Shown here: positions 34,518 through 46,889 of the stretch, one piece after another | How the letters are laid out: each line of letters starts with the position of its first letter | How positions within the stretch are numbered: the stretch's first letter is position 1 | Assembly: GCA_028641055.1 (NCBI GenBank) | Contig: CM054060.1 | Location: forward strand, 295,609,480-295,673,479 | DNA length: 64,000 nucleotides | Direction of reading: 5' to 3' | Source of the DNA: Alopecurus myosuroides | Taxonomy: Eukaryota > Streptophyta > Magnoliopsida > Poales > Poaceae | The notes under the pieces: model-generated | Told to the model about the DNA's origin: nothing | What the model saw: only the letters and a program-made list of their open reading frames with translations | The model's database searches: none | Position numbers and translations under genes: made by a program

Positions 34518-36000
34518 TCCTGGTGATAACTCCTTTGCGACTGGTATATCGGTGGTCGCTCCAGACGTTCAGATGATATGATGCGAGGGATATTTTGTAA
34601 AACCTGCTCTCTTTTGTGGTTACCGCTTCTTTGCTGCAGGGATGTTGGCAGAGATACATCTTCTGTTCACCGAAACAAATGCATAGCCTACGTAGAGGAT
34701 AATGAACTAAACTCAACGCTTCCTTGTGGTGTACTATGCTCTTATGGCGCCTTTTTGCTGGTGGTAAATCGTGATATGATGGGCATTGTCCTTTGTTAAT
34801 CTCTCGAGGCCATCAAATCCTCATAGTTGGCGTCTCGTGAGGAAATATTTCTGTTTCAAGGTAGCTAGCTGATGTTATGTCCCTTTTAGTTATGATATGC
34901 TGATCCAAACACCAGGAGGTGGTATCCGTGAGCAGATCTGTAAGAAGGTAGAACTATGTTGTCACTACCTGCTACCATGCTTTTAAGTATGTTTCACTTT
35001 GTGTTTCAGTTTTTGTACTGTATTACCAACAGATGGTTTGATCGGGTGACAGGGTGACCAATCGATGCTTCTATGTAGAGATTGTTGCTAACAGTAAGAA
35101 AGTTCTTTGTTGGAAGGATCTCTTGGCTCAGGTGAGCATGAAATAGTCTAGGACTTTTACATGCCAATGTTTTTGCCGAGGCTTCACTTGAAGGCAACGG
35201 AGGAATAGACAGACAACTACCTCCCATCTTCAAACTTTAGCTCCAGAATGCCACATCTGCGAGTCACGCTTCCTGTCACCCCTGTCAAAGGAGAGTCTTC
35301 TTTCTGCACATTTCTCACCAAACACGATAGCTCTATCTGCAACTTGTTTTTATGGTGAGCCTGATGGCCAGAAAGTTGCCTATCTTCCAAATTCTTGGGC
35401 CATCTGTAACTTCTATACCAATTACTGATCTCCTGTAATATAGTCAGGTAATGATGGCCGGTAGCCTGGTCAATCCATATTTGTGCAACACCCACTCTGT
35501 ATTTGTTCCACGCTGTAATTTTTCGAAAAGTTAAAAACAAGAGATTTGCATATTGGGGAGTATGGAGTGTTCATCTTCTAGGGAAGAAAGTTCCAATGTC
35601 CAAATCAAAGTGTCATCCAAACCCACCAGAATTTGAGCCACTTTGAAGCAAACCCTGCGGGGAGATGAATTTTCACATATATTGCTTTCTTGCCAAACAT
35701 GCCACCTACAAATCAAACACTGACCTCTTTCTTTTCTTCACAAAAAAGGACTCTTGGCTTATTTTACTCTGCTTAATTATGCTTAGCTTGGATTGTTTGC
35801 CTGCCCCAGCTGCCATCACATCCCAACCCTCAGGCCCTGCACGGCTGAAATGTCATTCTGGCACGGTGAGCCATTCTTTCCATCCACACCACACCACCGC
35901 TTGTATTAACACCATTGCTGCTGACTCTTCGCTCGAAGCACAAGTAAAGTAATACTAGGAAACTGAGAAAAGCAAGAACTCGAGTACCAGGGAGGAGGAG
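34518..36000. other. Intergenic DNA between the C2HC-like gene and the IRX15-like gene
   Basis: The first few hundred bases are probably the 3' UTR of the upstream gene. The open frames at 35217-35540 and 35531-35716 (minus) have no domain and unremarkable composition. I see no further gene. Confidence 0.5.
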
Positions 36001-36987
36001 ATGATGAAGGCAATGTCCGGGCCGAAGCTGCTGATCGTCCATCCATCGTCGAACAAGTTGGGGAAAGGGGCGGCGTCGCCGGCATCGGGGACGTCCATGT
36101 CCAGTCGCAGCTTCTGGTTCGTCGTGCTTCTCGCGGTGTTCACCTGCGTCTCCCTGCTCACCGTCTTCTCCACGGCGCGCGCCACGTCGGGGGTGGCGTC
36201 GCCGCGGGTCACGTTCGCGGTCGGCGCTGACACCGCCTCGGCGGGGGCGACCGGAGGAGGGCTGCCGCCGTACCTGTTCGACGCGCTGGTGCGGTACGCG
36301 GCGGCGGCGGCGGGGGCGAACTCGACGACGAGCATGCCGGAGGAGGACGTGCGCGCGATCGCGTCGGTGCTGCGGCGCCGCGCGCCGTGCAACCTCCTGG
36401 TGTTCGGCCTGGGCGCGGAGACGCCGCTGTGGCGCGCGCTGAACCACGGCGGCCGCACCGTGTTCCTGGACGAGAACCCGTTCTACGTGGCGCACATGGA
36501 GGGCGCGCACGGACCGGGACTGGAGGCCTACGACGTGTCCTACGCCACCGCCGTGCGCGAGTTCCGAGACCTCCTCGCCCACGCGCGCGCGTCCCGGCGC
36601 GCCGAGTGCCGGCCCGTGCAGAACCTGCTCTTCTCCGAGTGCCGCCTCGCCATCACCGACCTCCCCAACGCGCTATACGACGTGGCGTGGGACGTCGTCC
36701 TCGTCGACGTGCCCCACGGGTACGCGGAGGGGTCGCCCGGGAGGATGGCGGCGATCTACTCGGCGGCGGTGATGGCGCGGACCAAGGGGAAGGAATCGGA
36801 CGTGCTGGTGCACGACTTCCAGAGGGAGGTGGAGAGCGTGTGCGCCAGGGAGTTCCTCTGCGAGGAGAATCGGGTGGAGGGGACCAGCACGCCGTCGCTC
36901 GGCCACTACGTCGTGCGGAGCGGCGGTGCCGACGCCAGCCGGGAGGACTTCTGCGCGGCGCCCGCCAGCAACAAGAAAGCGAACTAG
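36001..36987 (+). CDS. IRX15-like DUF579 protein (secondary-wall xylan)
   Basis: A single exon of 328 residues. The N-terminus is cytosolic (MMKAMSGPKLL), followed by one membrane segment at about residues 38-57 (FWFVVLLAVFTCVSLLTVFS), which fits a Golgi type II protein. The DUF579 domain follows: CNLLVFGLGAETPLW, LNHGGRTVFLDENPFY, LEAYDVSY, PVQNLLFSECRLAITDLPN, YDVAWDVVLVDVPHGY, SPGRMAAIYSAAVMAR and VHDFQREVESVCAREFLC. The LLFSECRL and DLPN features fit the IRX15/IRX15-L clade better than the glucuronoxylan 4-O-methyltransferase clade. IRX15 proteins are needed for normal xylan chain length in secondary walls; their reaction is not settled. Alternative starts are Met2 and Met5. The gene is very GC-rich, as is common in single-exon grass genes. 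Confidence 0.87.
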   Translation: MMKAMSGPKLLIVHPSSNKLGKGAASPASGTSMSSRSFWFVVLLAVFTCVSLLTVFSTARATSGVASPRVTFAVGADTASAGATGGGLPPYLFDALVRYAAAAAGANSTTSMPEEDVRAIASVLRRRAPCNLLVFGLGAETPLWRALNHGGRTVFLDENPFYVAHMEGAHGPGLEAYDVSYATAVREFRDLLAHARASRRAECRPVQNLLFSECRLAITDLPNALYDVAWDVVLVDVPHGYAEGSPGRMAAIYSAAVMARTKGKESDVLVHDFQREVESVCAREFLCEENRVEGTSTPSLGHYVVRSGGADASREDFCAAPASNKKAN

Positions 36988-37289
36988 TCTGAAGAATATC
37001 CTCACATGACTTGGCTGCTATCGAGATCTGAAACCACGGGAGGCATAACCAAGAATCGATCGTTTTTCTTAAAGTTGATTGACACAATGTGTATTTTGTT
37101 CAAGCAAAAGCCACAATGCGTATTTGCTATGTTGCAGTTTTATGCCAAATTCACGCGCATGTCCAGGATACATCCATCTCAATAACAATTATTTTGAGAC
37201 AGAGAGAGTATATATGATTGATAATTAAAATGATATAAGTTGATTTTTTTAAAATACATCAAAGTATTAAAAGTTGATATGGAAGGACT
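36988..37289. other. Intergenic DNA downstream of the IRX15-like gene
   Basis: Probably its 3' UTR followed by AT-rich DNA. A short GAGACAGAGAGAGTA remnant near 37195 may be a worn MITE end. Confidence 0.4.
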
Positions 37290-38197
37290 AGTACCTTAAA
37301 TGATCGTTTTCCTAACCTAGCCGCCGCTAGAGCAAAGCACCTAGGGAGAGGACCTTCTACCCCAATCTCCACCGGACAGGGCGCTGGTCCCCTCTCCCTC
37401 TACTGCTGCTCCGGCGACAGGAGTGAGGGGGACCAGTTCCTCTGTTCTGTAGTTAGGGTTTGGTTTTGGAGGTCGTGATGCATCGTTGGGGTGGTGGGAG
37501 CGGCGCCCTGATGAATAAATTTGTCTCAACTTCACTCCCACACCGTCGATGTCCTCTATGATGACGTCTCAGGGTTGATGGTATCGTGTGTTTGCTTATC
37601 CTTCAGATCGGTGGTGATAGGATTCATGGATGGTGTCGGTGAGGTGGCGGTGGCTATCCTATCAGGTGTGTCTCTCCTTTTGTTCTGTCCCCGTTACTGT
37701 AGTGTTGTCTCCGACGTGGAGCGGGGAGGATTTATCGTCCAGGAGTACGTGCAGACAATTGCCTGCGCAATTGACAGATGGAAGATGATGCATCCTGTGT
37801 TGGGTTTGTGGTTGGAGACTGACATTTCTGGTTTCCTCCTTCGACGTTGTAGTCGTGCGGGATGTTAGTTCTTGAGTTCGATGGCGTGTCCGGGAACATG
37901 TTGTCCCGGTCTGATTCTTTCAACGGTAATGGTTTTGCTTCTAGCAAACTACTTTAGAGGTCCGTAAAGCTGCAGATCAGCGATGGAGCCACGTCGAGCT
38001 CGAGTGAAGAGGTGATCTGTCTTCTCTCTCTTGATGGTCGCTTCGATGGTACCGAAGCAGAGGGACACACGCTGGATTTTTGTGTAGGATTATCATATCC
38101 TTTAAGTACTGTAATATCGGTATTTATATGCACCGGATCTTTATTTTACGAATGAAAAACGTATTACTTGCAAAAAAAAAAGGCCAGTACCTTAAAT
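37290..38197 (+). mobile_element. Poly(A)-tailed retroinsertion (non-LTR type) with target duplication
   Basis: AGTACCTTAAAT at 37290-37301 recurs at 38186-38197, directly after a poly(A) run (38172-38181). The inserted 0.88 kb (37302-38185) starts near CCTAACCTAGCCGCCGC and has no long reading frame. Tail plus variable-length target duplication shows insertion by LINE machinery. The body is related to 7700-8245. It is either a 5'-truncated LINE or a non-autonomous family using LINE enzymes. Confidence 0.85.
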
Positions 38198-38376
38198 AAT
38201 TGTAAAGAAAAAAGCTGCAGTGGTTCTTGGGTATTGGGCCGGGCCGCAGCCCATTCCCGGTCGCTATAAGCGCCGTCGGCTCTTCCCGAGACGAACGGCG
38301 CCTGCTTTGCCTGTCTCCCACACTCTCCCGTTCCACCGGCGACTCGGGCGCGACCAACGACGGACGACAAGCAACA

Positions 38377-41300
38377 ATGCTCCGCCTCTCCCGCTTCCTC
38401 CCCTCCACCACCAGGTCAGCAGCCGCGAAACCCTAAATCCTAACTCTCTCCCCCCGTCTCCGCCCATGCGCACCAAATGGCAGACCCTAGCCGCCGCCGC
38501 CGCCGCACCATTCGTGTATCTCTGTGGCGCGGTTTTGGGGTTTGGCGTGCTTGCTGATTCGAATCGGCCCCTCGATCGAGTCCGTGAGCGCGTGTGTATG
38601 ATCCCCTAGCAAGTAAGCGAACGATTTGGGGGGTTTCATTTGGGATTTTATTTTGCAGTCGCCGTAGAGGTGGCTGGGGTTTTTTCTAGGGTTTAAGCGT
38701 TGACGAATGGTCAGAGCACGGGGTTGGGTAGCTATTGATTTCGTACCCCTTTCAAGCGTTGCAGGATATGACCTTGCTGTTGCTGGGCGTAGATTTTGAT
38801 GCTATTGGGCGCTCTGATTGTGCAGTTCACTTTCTGGGGAATAATCTTCGCAGTTAATTTGTTAGGATCAAATTTAATCATCTTAACCATATTGTTCCGA
38901 TGCTAATTGGTGTTCGGAGTGTATAAATTTATCGTTCATGCAGTGGAGATGATCATTTGAGATAGTACATTGTTAATGTCAAAGTTAATGCTACCAGGAT
39001 CTTATTATTGTTTCAAAATGATGCTGTTTAACACTCCCTTGAAACATAAAGGCATTGCTGGAAACAAGCAACATGTTTGTTAATCAATTTTAGTTTTGTT
39101 CAGCTTTACATGCTCTAAGTGTGTGCTGTTATTGCTGGAGACAATCGCTGTAGTTAAATCGTTAGGATCAAGTTTAATCATCTTAGCTATATTGTTCCGG
39201 TAGTAATTGGTGCTCGGAGTGTATAATTATGTCGTTCATATCGTAAAAATAATCATCTGATATAACACATTGTTAACGTCAAAGTAATGCTACCCAGATC
39301 TTTAGTTCAACTTGATGTGCTTGTCAGTTGTCACAACCTTGGAAAACAAAACACACTGCTGGAAATTTGCATTGTGCTGTTACCTGATTAATTTTAATTC
39401 TGCTTTATGATTTCTCTTGCATTTATGTACCAACCTAGAGGACCATTCCACAAATATTACTCAATCTGTTTACCTGTTCAGCTTTTTATTTTGCTTCACA
39501 TGTTATGTGATTTCTCTTGTATTTGTGTACAAGCTTACAGGGTCACATCTTAAGTATTACTCTGGCTTGGTACATGCCTCGAAAAGTAAAGTTTGACCTA
39601 TCTCTTTTACAACACAGTGGTTATAAAAAAAAGTGCTTCTAATACTACTCTTATATATTGCTGGACTAATTTTTTTCGAATATTATGATGTAAGAATCTT
39701 GAAACGTGTGGCCGTCGTATAAAATTGAACAGATGGGAACTTATCCACCTTTAATGTACAGACTCAAAACCGTCCGTTGTTGTCGCATGCTTCTGAACTT
39801 TTTTTGCCAGTTGTGATGAGCTTATAGCAAGTGAATAAGTTCTTCTTTCCCCTTTTTAGGAGAGTCTCTGACCTAAAAGATGTTCTCTGGAGTGGTTCAT
39901 TGACCTTCGAGCATGCTCTTTCGACTTCAGCAGCAAATATTGATGGTAAAGCCTTAGTTTATATACTTATTCGTACTCAGCCTGCAACGTGCTTGGGCAC
40001 TAATTGCATCAATATCTGTATTTGCAGAGAATGCATCCGCCAGGAAGTTTGCGAGCTACACTGTATTCAAGGGAAAGGCTGCACTTTCTATAAGTCCTAT
40101 TCTTCCTGTATTCACCAAACTGGAAGTACGTTTACTTTTATTTGTCTGTGTTCTACTTCTAAGCTTCTAGCACACAATGCCTTACTTGCAGTATATATAA
40201 TTTATCTGTTTATCAGTCTGGAGCATCTCGAGTGAACAGAAATGGGTCAGTAATGTTGACCTTTTTCCCGGCCGTTGGACAAAGGAAGTATGACTATGCG
40301 AAGAAACAGGTAAACTTGTCACAAGCATGCAAATTTGTAGTCATACCCCATTGTCTCCATATTCTGGTAATGGACTTGAGACCAAATTCATACTGTGATG
40401 ATCATCATGAATATGAAAGCAGATATAGTTCCATCACCATTCCTAGTATGCACTTTTATTCTGGATACAAAAATCAACTAATAAGGTGTGCACTTCTTAA
40501 TAAGCCCATAACAATTGCACGCGAATTTGCATGATGTTTACTACAATATGAGAATGAAATTAATAGTTGCAGTTCACATGAATTAGGTATTACACTCCAC
40601 TAGGAAACAGGTAATAAGGGTTTGTTCTCTAGTCGCTCAACCGTTAGAGGATCATTTGTTACTCCTTTTTTTTCTGGTGCTGGTCCATGTGGTCATAGGC
40701 TCATAGCTGCTAGTGAAGACCAAAAGTATCTGATTTTTCCCTCGTTTTTTTTTGCTTTAAGTTTCTTTTTGTGCATGTTTATGCCAACATAGGAATACAT
40801 GGGCTAAAACTCTATACTGCATTTGGCTTTATTGATGGCATGTTTATTGTGCAGCTCTTTGCTCTGTCACCGACTGAAGTTGGAAGCGTGATAACTCTTG
40901 GGCCTGCTGAATCTTGTGAATTTTTCCACGATCCTTCCATGAAATCAAGGTTTGTAATAGTATTGTGCGAATAAAATAAAATTATTGCAAATTTAGCCTT
41001 GTAACCTCGACAATGTTTTTCAGTAATGAAGGCCAAGTGAGGAAGTCCTTGACAATCACTCCTCTTGGCAATGACAACAATGGATACTTTCTTAACATAA
41101 GTAAGTGACTTTCTTAGTGATTTCTAAGTTCTAAATGTATCTTTTCAATTTCTAATCCCCACATCCCATCCAATTTTTGTGATGTTGCATGGACCGAGCA
41201 AGCATTATTAGCGCTTTACTGATCTGGACTAAAAATCATTCTATTAACTGAACATAAGGACAAAATTATCCATGTCAATGCCCTTGGCATTTTCAGAGTG

Positions 41301-42394
41301 CCAGTGGTGATGAAATAGTTCTTCTCATTATAGTCTGTTGTATTTTCTGAAAAAGACTGTGTTCCTGCGACAACTTCAAAAAGCTTTGGTCGCCTATAGC
41401 CAGCTGACATCGGTGCCCAAGCTATGGCACCAGTCTTCCATAACCTAAATCTATAATGCTCAATGAAGCATGGGGGTTAGCCGACTTTTCTGCCTATGGC
41501 TAGTTGACAGTTGTAGATAGCACAGTGCTCAAACCATGCCACCAGCCCACCAGTCTATAACCTAAATCTATAATGCTCAATGAAGCCTGGGAGTTGGTCA
41601 ATTTGTGAAAACTTGTATAGGTGCACTGCCTGTATTAATTTGACATATGAGAGAATTTTTTGTCTTATCTTCTAAAACCACTGGCTGGAAAAGGGATAAT
41701 CCTGCTCTGTAGTTATCATCGCAAACGTATTTTCTTTGTCTCGTACTGTGTGTTGTTGCTGAATGATTTTATCAAGAGATACATGACAATCTTCTTTTCA
41801 GAAGTCGAGAACGTCGCACAGAAGACAAATGAACGCATGTCAGTCCCTGTAACAAAAGCTGAATTTGCAGTTATGCGCACAGCATTGAGTGTAAGTTTCT
41901 TTGTTGCCATTTTCTCATCTATCGATGTTGTCTAAAATCGCCGTAAGGTTATCTTGCCCAACTACCCTAAACGCTGGTGTTAGATTAAATCGCTGACCAG
42001 ATTATTTAGCCCAACTACCTCTAATGTGTATTGATAGTTCTATCTCACGGCATTAGGATTTATGGCATCAGGTTTGCGTCATACTGCATGGGTTCATGCT
42101 CTTCCACAAAGTTACTTGGTCATTGTCCCATGATGCTCATTCTTGCATTTTCCGAGTCTCTGGCTCACAATATTTTTGTTGCTTAATCATATTGCTTCCC
42201 TACAATTACATGTTTCTTGTATCTTCATTTACACTGTGTTTGATAACACGGTATATGTGTTTATGCAGTTTGCGTTGCCACACATCATGGGCTGGGAGCA
42301 GGCCCTTACAACCCACCCTCAAAGCCCCTCCTCCGCACCAGCTAGCAGGCCCAGGGTGGAGCGCCCAAACCCAGATTCCGAATGGGACAGGTGA
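38377..42394 (+). CDS. WHY2: WHY2, Whirly-family ssDNA-binding protein (mitochondrial type)
   Basis: Eight exons: 38377-38414, 39860-39945, 40028-40125, 40217-40309, 40855-40949, 41024-41100, 41802-41890 and 42269-42394. All junctions are GT..AG and keep the frame, giving 233 residues. The N-terminus [18 protein letters not shown] is basic and hydroxylated, suiting a mitochondrial presequence. The Whirly signature [15 protein letters not shown] is at about residues 65-79. It is followed by [70 protein letters not shown] and [13 protein letters not shown]. Whirly proteins form tetramers that bind single-stranded DNA and limit error-prone repair in organelles. The ending NPDSEWDR matches the WHY2 pattern. 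The length is normal for the family and there is no sign of damage. It is convergent with the isomerase gene. Confidence 0.95.
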
Positions 42395-42695
42395 AGCTTC
42401 CTCGTAGCACCAGATCGGCCTAGGGTCTCGAACACCACTGCAAGTCGCCACTGAATTGTATGGAAATATGGATGCTTGAACTGTGTTTCTTCCGGGTCAA
42501 CCTTGTTAGATGTTTGTATCAGATTTTATGGTACTGAAGGGACCGAAGTTCGGACGAAGCACCATCAAACCATGTGTCTGTTTGTTCAGTGCATGCCTCT
42601 ATCGTCCATGATTTGCATGTGGCATTATGTGCGTGGTGTCTACTGTGGTGCAAATCTGATGCATATGTGGTCTATTCTTCGTTTGCAAAATAGTA

Positions 42696-42790
42696 CTCCC
42701 TCCGTTCAACAATACTTGATCTCCATTTGCCCAAATATGAATGTATCATATTTGGACAAATGGAAGTCAAGTATTGTTGGACGGAGGGAG
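42696..42790. mobile_element. Stowaway-like MITE, 95 bp, perfect TA duplication
   Basis: It begins CTCCCTCCGTTCAACAATAC and its end is the inverse with one mismatch in the outer 24 bases. TA flanks it at 42694-42695 and 42791-42792. It lies 300 bp after the WHY2 stop and 370 bp before the isomerase stop, in the shared 3' region of the convergent pair, so it could end up in either 3' UTR. Confidence 0.9.
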
Positions 42791-43163
42791 TATAACAGAA
42801 TGTCAGAATTATTATTCTATAGTGCTTGAAACATATTGACCTATTTTACATACTTGTATGAACCGACAACAAGCAAACGTGACGTGGTACAAAATAGGAA
42901 ATGTAAGAATTGCCTTGAACTGCACTAGGAACTCACTCATTTAAACAAGCTAGCAAGGTGCTGCATATTCCTATAACAGAACACTACACTGGTGGTGTCT
43001 CCTCGTAACCTTCCAACTGTCTAGGCTAAAGATGTCATCACGAGAAATTTCTCCAATGTAGTGACTTAGACGACCAAGCAGATGTAAAGAATCATAAAGA
43101 ACCGGGCAGGGCTGGGCTTAACGAATGAAAAAGAACTGGGCAGGATGATACGCGAAGGCTTGA

Positions 43164-46100
43164 TCATAATCCAGCAGACACCAACCCATGCAATGTGATG
43201 ATCCCAGAAACGATGTTTTTGTGGTCAACGACAGGCAAGAACTGCACAGGTGAAGGGGCTGCCTCCATCTTCTCCATGGCTTCCACTGCCATCGCATCTG
43301 CGGTGATTGTCCTGGGTTTCCTGGGACATCAAGTAGGGGCGTTAGAGATGACTCTGGATCATATTCAATATTTGCTACACAGCAATGTTAAACAGAACAC
43401 AAGAATCCAGGTATAAGGAATGTTTGGTCATCTTGCGACTACTGAATGAACACACACAGTAATATCGACCAGAAAATCATAAGAATTTGTAACTTATGTT
43501 CTTTGTACTTCGGATTTTGCGAGGAAACTCTGCACAATAGCACTCGCTTGAATACCACCACACCAGGTATGCGATCAAGCACTAGCAGCTGGGCATGGGA
43601 GCAGTCCCGTATTTATCGGGCGCATCACTACCTCCGCAGTGACAGCTGAAAACACCTCCCCTCGGGGCTACAGGCAATTATCATGCTTCTGTCTCTCACT
43701 GATGGGAGCTGTGGTCCTTACTGGGACAGCATAACATGCCCAGGACCCACAGAACTCTCTGTCACCAGATCTATGGCAATAACAGGAAGTACATAATGGT
43801 GATGCACTGCTGCCGATCTAGTGCATGCCACAACTTCTGACTGAGAACAATAGGAACATTACAAAGGTCGAGTGGCGGATCTAGGGAGAGCCATGGCACT
43901 CCCTCCAGAGATGCAAAGATATTTCTGCCATATAGTATTTTTATACTAAGGCAAGCTGTCTAACTGCTTAAAGCATACTTTGAATCTATTTGCTGGAATT
44001 ATGATGGTGCTGAGACCATATTAAACTACTTGCATTGCAATTGCATCAAACTTTGAACCAATGTGTTGAATTTGTGATGTTCAGAATGACAACTGAATTC
44101 TGCATGTAAAATGTGGCACCCCCTAATGTAAAGTCCTACTAATATCAGACAGTTCACTTTGTGGAATACCAGAGATTCAACTAGGCAATATTTGCGTAAG
44201 GCACAACGCTATAACCAATCAGTAGAAGGGCGTCGCTAAAACTATCTCTGGAAAAAAAAGAAACTGAACTTGTAACGAAACATTCAGTTTCAGTTCTCAT
44301 CATGATTTTTTATCAGAATATTTATGTTAGCAATAAGCCTAGTACCGCTCCTACTGAAACTATAAATGAATATAAAAAAGAAACATAATATGGGCATATA
44401 TTTTAAGAAATATCTAGTAAATGCCACAATCCCTTGGAAAACAGCAGAATTATAGATCTAGACTTTGTTACAGAATTAGCATAAATTTCTTGTGATTTTA
44501 ACAACAAAAAAATGTTAAAGGGTGAGGAAATAAGCAAAAGGGGTCTCTTATCATGACTGGTTCTATACTTTTAACATGTGTGCTACTTCATATTATTTCA
44601 AAAGGTGCCTTATGCCAGCCGTGGATCCTTTTTCAGACGAAACTACCCATGGATGTTATGGCCCAGTTAACCATTTTCCAGAGTATCAATCTAGAATGTT
44701 TTCCAAAACCTGGTTCTACCAAGAGGATAATTATAGTTACACGCATAATACAGCATAAAGACTGAGCAGACAAACCTGTTGCACATCTCCCCAACTGTGA
44801 GATTGAAAATAGCTGGCCCACTTGCTTTGAGTGTACGCCGGAGGTCACCGTCAGTGAACGTTCCAATTAAATGATACTCATCATCAACCACAAGGAGACA
44901 GCCACAGCCTTTACTAGTGAGCTCGGTAAGTTGATCCATTATCATATCCCCCTCCTTGCACAATGGAAGCTCATTTTGTTTCTTCATAACATCCTTAACC
45001 TGCAGGGTGGTTATTTAAATTATGATTTTACACTCATTTTACGGAAGAACATTCCAAAGGTACAAGGAAAGAACCAATTGTTTTGATACTTGAAGGGTAC
45101 CATAACTTCTCATGATATTACAAGTGCAGAATTTCTGTTTCGGCTCCCTATAATATTTTTTGGTATGTTTCGGTAAAGCTCAATGCGATTTCAACTTTTA
45201 CATGAAGATTATTCAGCTAAATGTGTTTACATAACAACATTTTGATTATTCATACAAGATACATTGTGTAAACCAAACTATTAGAAAAGAGAAGAAAACA
45301 TTATTAGTAGTATATTCATCTTTCAAGCAATATTGTATTCTCGCGAAATATGTGTACAAGGTATGTTCCTGGTCGACTGAACATAAGGCAAAAAATGACC
45401 TACCAACAACAGGCACAATCGTTACAGTTCCACGATGCCTCATGAAAGAGACAGCATGCAACAAGTAATAACGTACAAATAGAAACAAAATGTTGCTGGA
45501 TAGTGACAAAATTGCCAAATCATAACGAGCATGTGCGGTTTCATAATCACTTCACCTGTTCAGCTGAGAGAATTAAAGGACAAAGCCCAGCGACAGGCAA
45601 TTTGTGAAGTGAAATTTAGTGTTTAATAAGATCTGATCTTAGATCCCCATGTTCAATTTGGAAATTAATTTAGGGAAGCTGCAGACAGAATTACTACCAA
45701 TTTGCTAATGTTGGCAATGCAGGGTAGCTTGTTTCTGACGGAAGGTATAGCATACCTTGAAGATGAGGGTCTTGCCGATCTTCCCGGCGGGGTGGTTGGA
45801 CGCGTACTGGTCCCTGGTGAGGCGGCGGGCCTCCATGATGGCGGCGACGACGGTGTCGCCGAAGACCATCTGTATGGCGGTGGAGGTGACGGGCGCGAGG
45901 CCAAAGGGGCAAACCTCCCCCTGCAGCGGGAGGTGCACGTTGAGGTCGCACGCGGCGGCGAGCGGGCAGTCGGCGCCGGATGCGGCCGAGGTGAGCGAGA
46001 TGAGCTGGGCGCCCTTGGCGCGCGCGCAGGGCGCGAGCGCGAGCAGCTCGTCGGAGGCGCCGGACTTGGAGAGCAGCACGAGGACGTCCCCGGGGAAGAG

Positions 46101-46421
46101 GGAGCCGATGTCGCCGTGGAGGGCGTCGACGGGGGAGAGGAACCCCGCGCGCGCGAAGCCGAGGGAGGCGAGCGTCTGCGCGAGCTTGAGGGCCACGATG
46201 CCCGACTTGCCCACCCCCGTGAAGAACACGGCCCCCGGGGCGTCCAGCAGCGCCTGCGCGAACGCCGCCGCCTGCTTCATGTCGAGGCGATCGAAGAAGT
46301 GGTCCAGGTGGCGACGCTGCGCGTCGAAGAGCGGGGCCAGGTCCGATGCCGCCACCGTCACGCGGGGCGTCTGCGCGTCCGGCGCGCATTCCGGAGAGGA
46401 GAGCCCCGGGAGCGAGCCCAT
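43164..46421 (-). CDS. SETH3: D-arabinose-5-phosphate isomerase, SIS plus tandem CBS (SETH3 type)
   Basis: Minus-strand exons 46421-45756, 44999-44776 and 43320-43164 join at GT..AG sites in phase and give 348 residues, the usual length. The start is the first ATG ([11 protein letters not shown]) in a good context. The SIS domain is in exon 1: [44 protein letters not shown] and [20 protein letters not shown], as in KpsF/KdsD. The CBS pair is in exons 2-3: [38 protein letters not shown], then [11 protein letters not shown] and [20 protein letters not shown]. The enzyme converts ribulose 5-phosphate to arabinose 5-phosphate, the first step to KDO, a sugar of rhamnogalacturonan II in pectin. The Arabidopsis homologue is SETH3. 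Exon 1 is very GC-rich. It is convergent with WHY2, with stops 770 bp apart. Confidence 0.94.
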
Positions 46422-46889
46422 GGAGCCGGCGGTCTGTACGCGCACGCGCGCGCGGAGGGTGCTCGCGCAAATGCCGCGGCGGCGAGGGGTAGGAGAATTT
46501 TCCTCTGCCGGGGAGGGAGAAACGGGTGCCGCGGGAGAGAGGGAGAGTGTTTGCGCGTCCGGCGCAGGCGATGTGGGGATGCTGGGAATGGGATTGACCG
46601 GGGAAGGAAAGAATGATGCGTGCTCCGGTTCGTATGGCCCGCTATTTATCTAGGGGCGGTCACGGTGTGCGTGATCCAGCTTGGCGAGTGTAACTGTGTT
46701 GAGTGTGTGACGAACGAATCGGGGGATCTTGACGCACATACTAGATGCTACGGGATTTTTTTATGGTCTGGTTTGGTTGGCTGCATGATTGAGTCAGCGA
46801 TCTGGCATTGGGAACCAGACGATGCCGGATCCTGATAGTAGCATGGGACAACGATGGATGGCCTCTAAAAAATAAATAGTATGCATGGA
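46422..46889. other. Promoter region of the isomerase gene
   Basis: GC-rich DNA near the ATG, turning AT-rich beyond 46640. On the minus strand a TAAATAGCGGG motif near 46645 is a possible TATA variant about 220 bases before the ATG. No other gene is seen. Confidence 0.4.

Noticed and set aside
35217..35716. Two overlapping minus-strand frames between genes
   Set aside because: No domain, several stops in continuation and no splice signals of note; treated as non-coding.
35830..36582. Long minus-strand Arg-rich frame over the IRX15-like gene
   Set aside because: Complement of a GC-rich coding exon; the plus frame carries the DUF579 motifs.
36387..36992. 201-codon plus frame in another phase
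   Set aside because: Out-of-phase shadow of the IRX15-like gene with biased Arg/Pro/Gly composition.
45702..46616. 304- and 298-codon open frames on the plus strand
   Set aside because: Shadows of the GC-rich first exon of the arabinose-5-phosphate isomerase on the other strand; no domain, and the minus-strand frame has a clear SIS domain.
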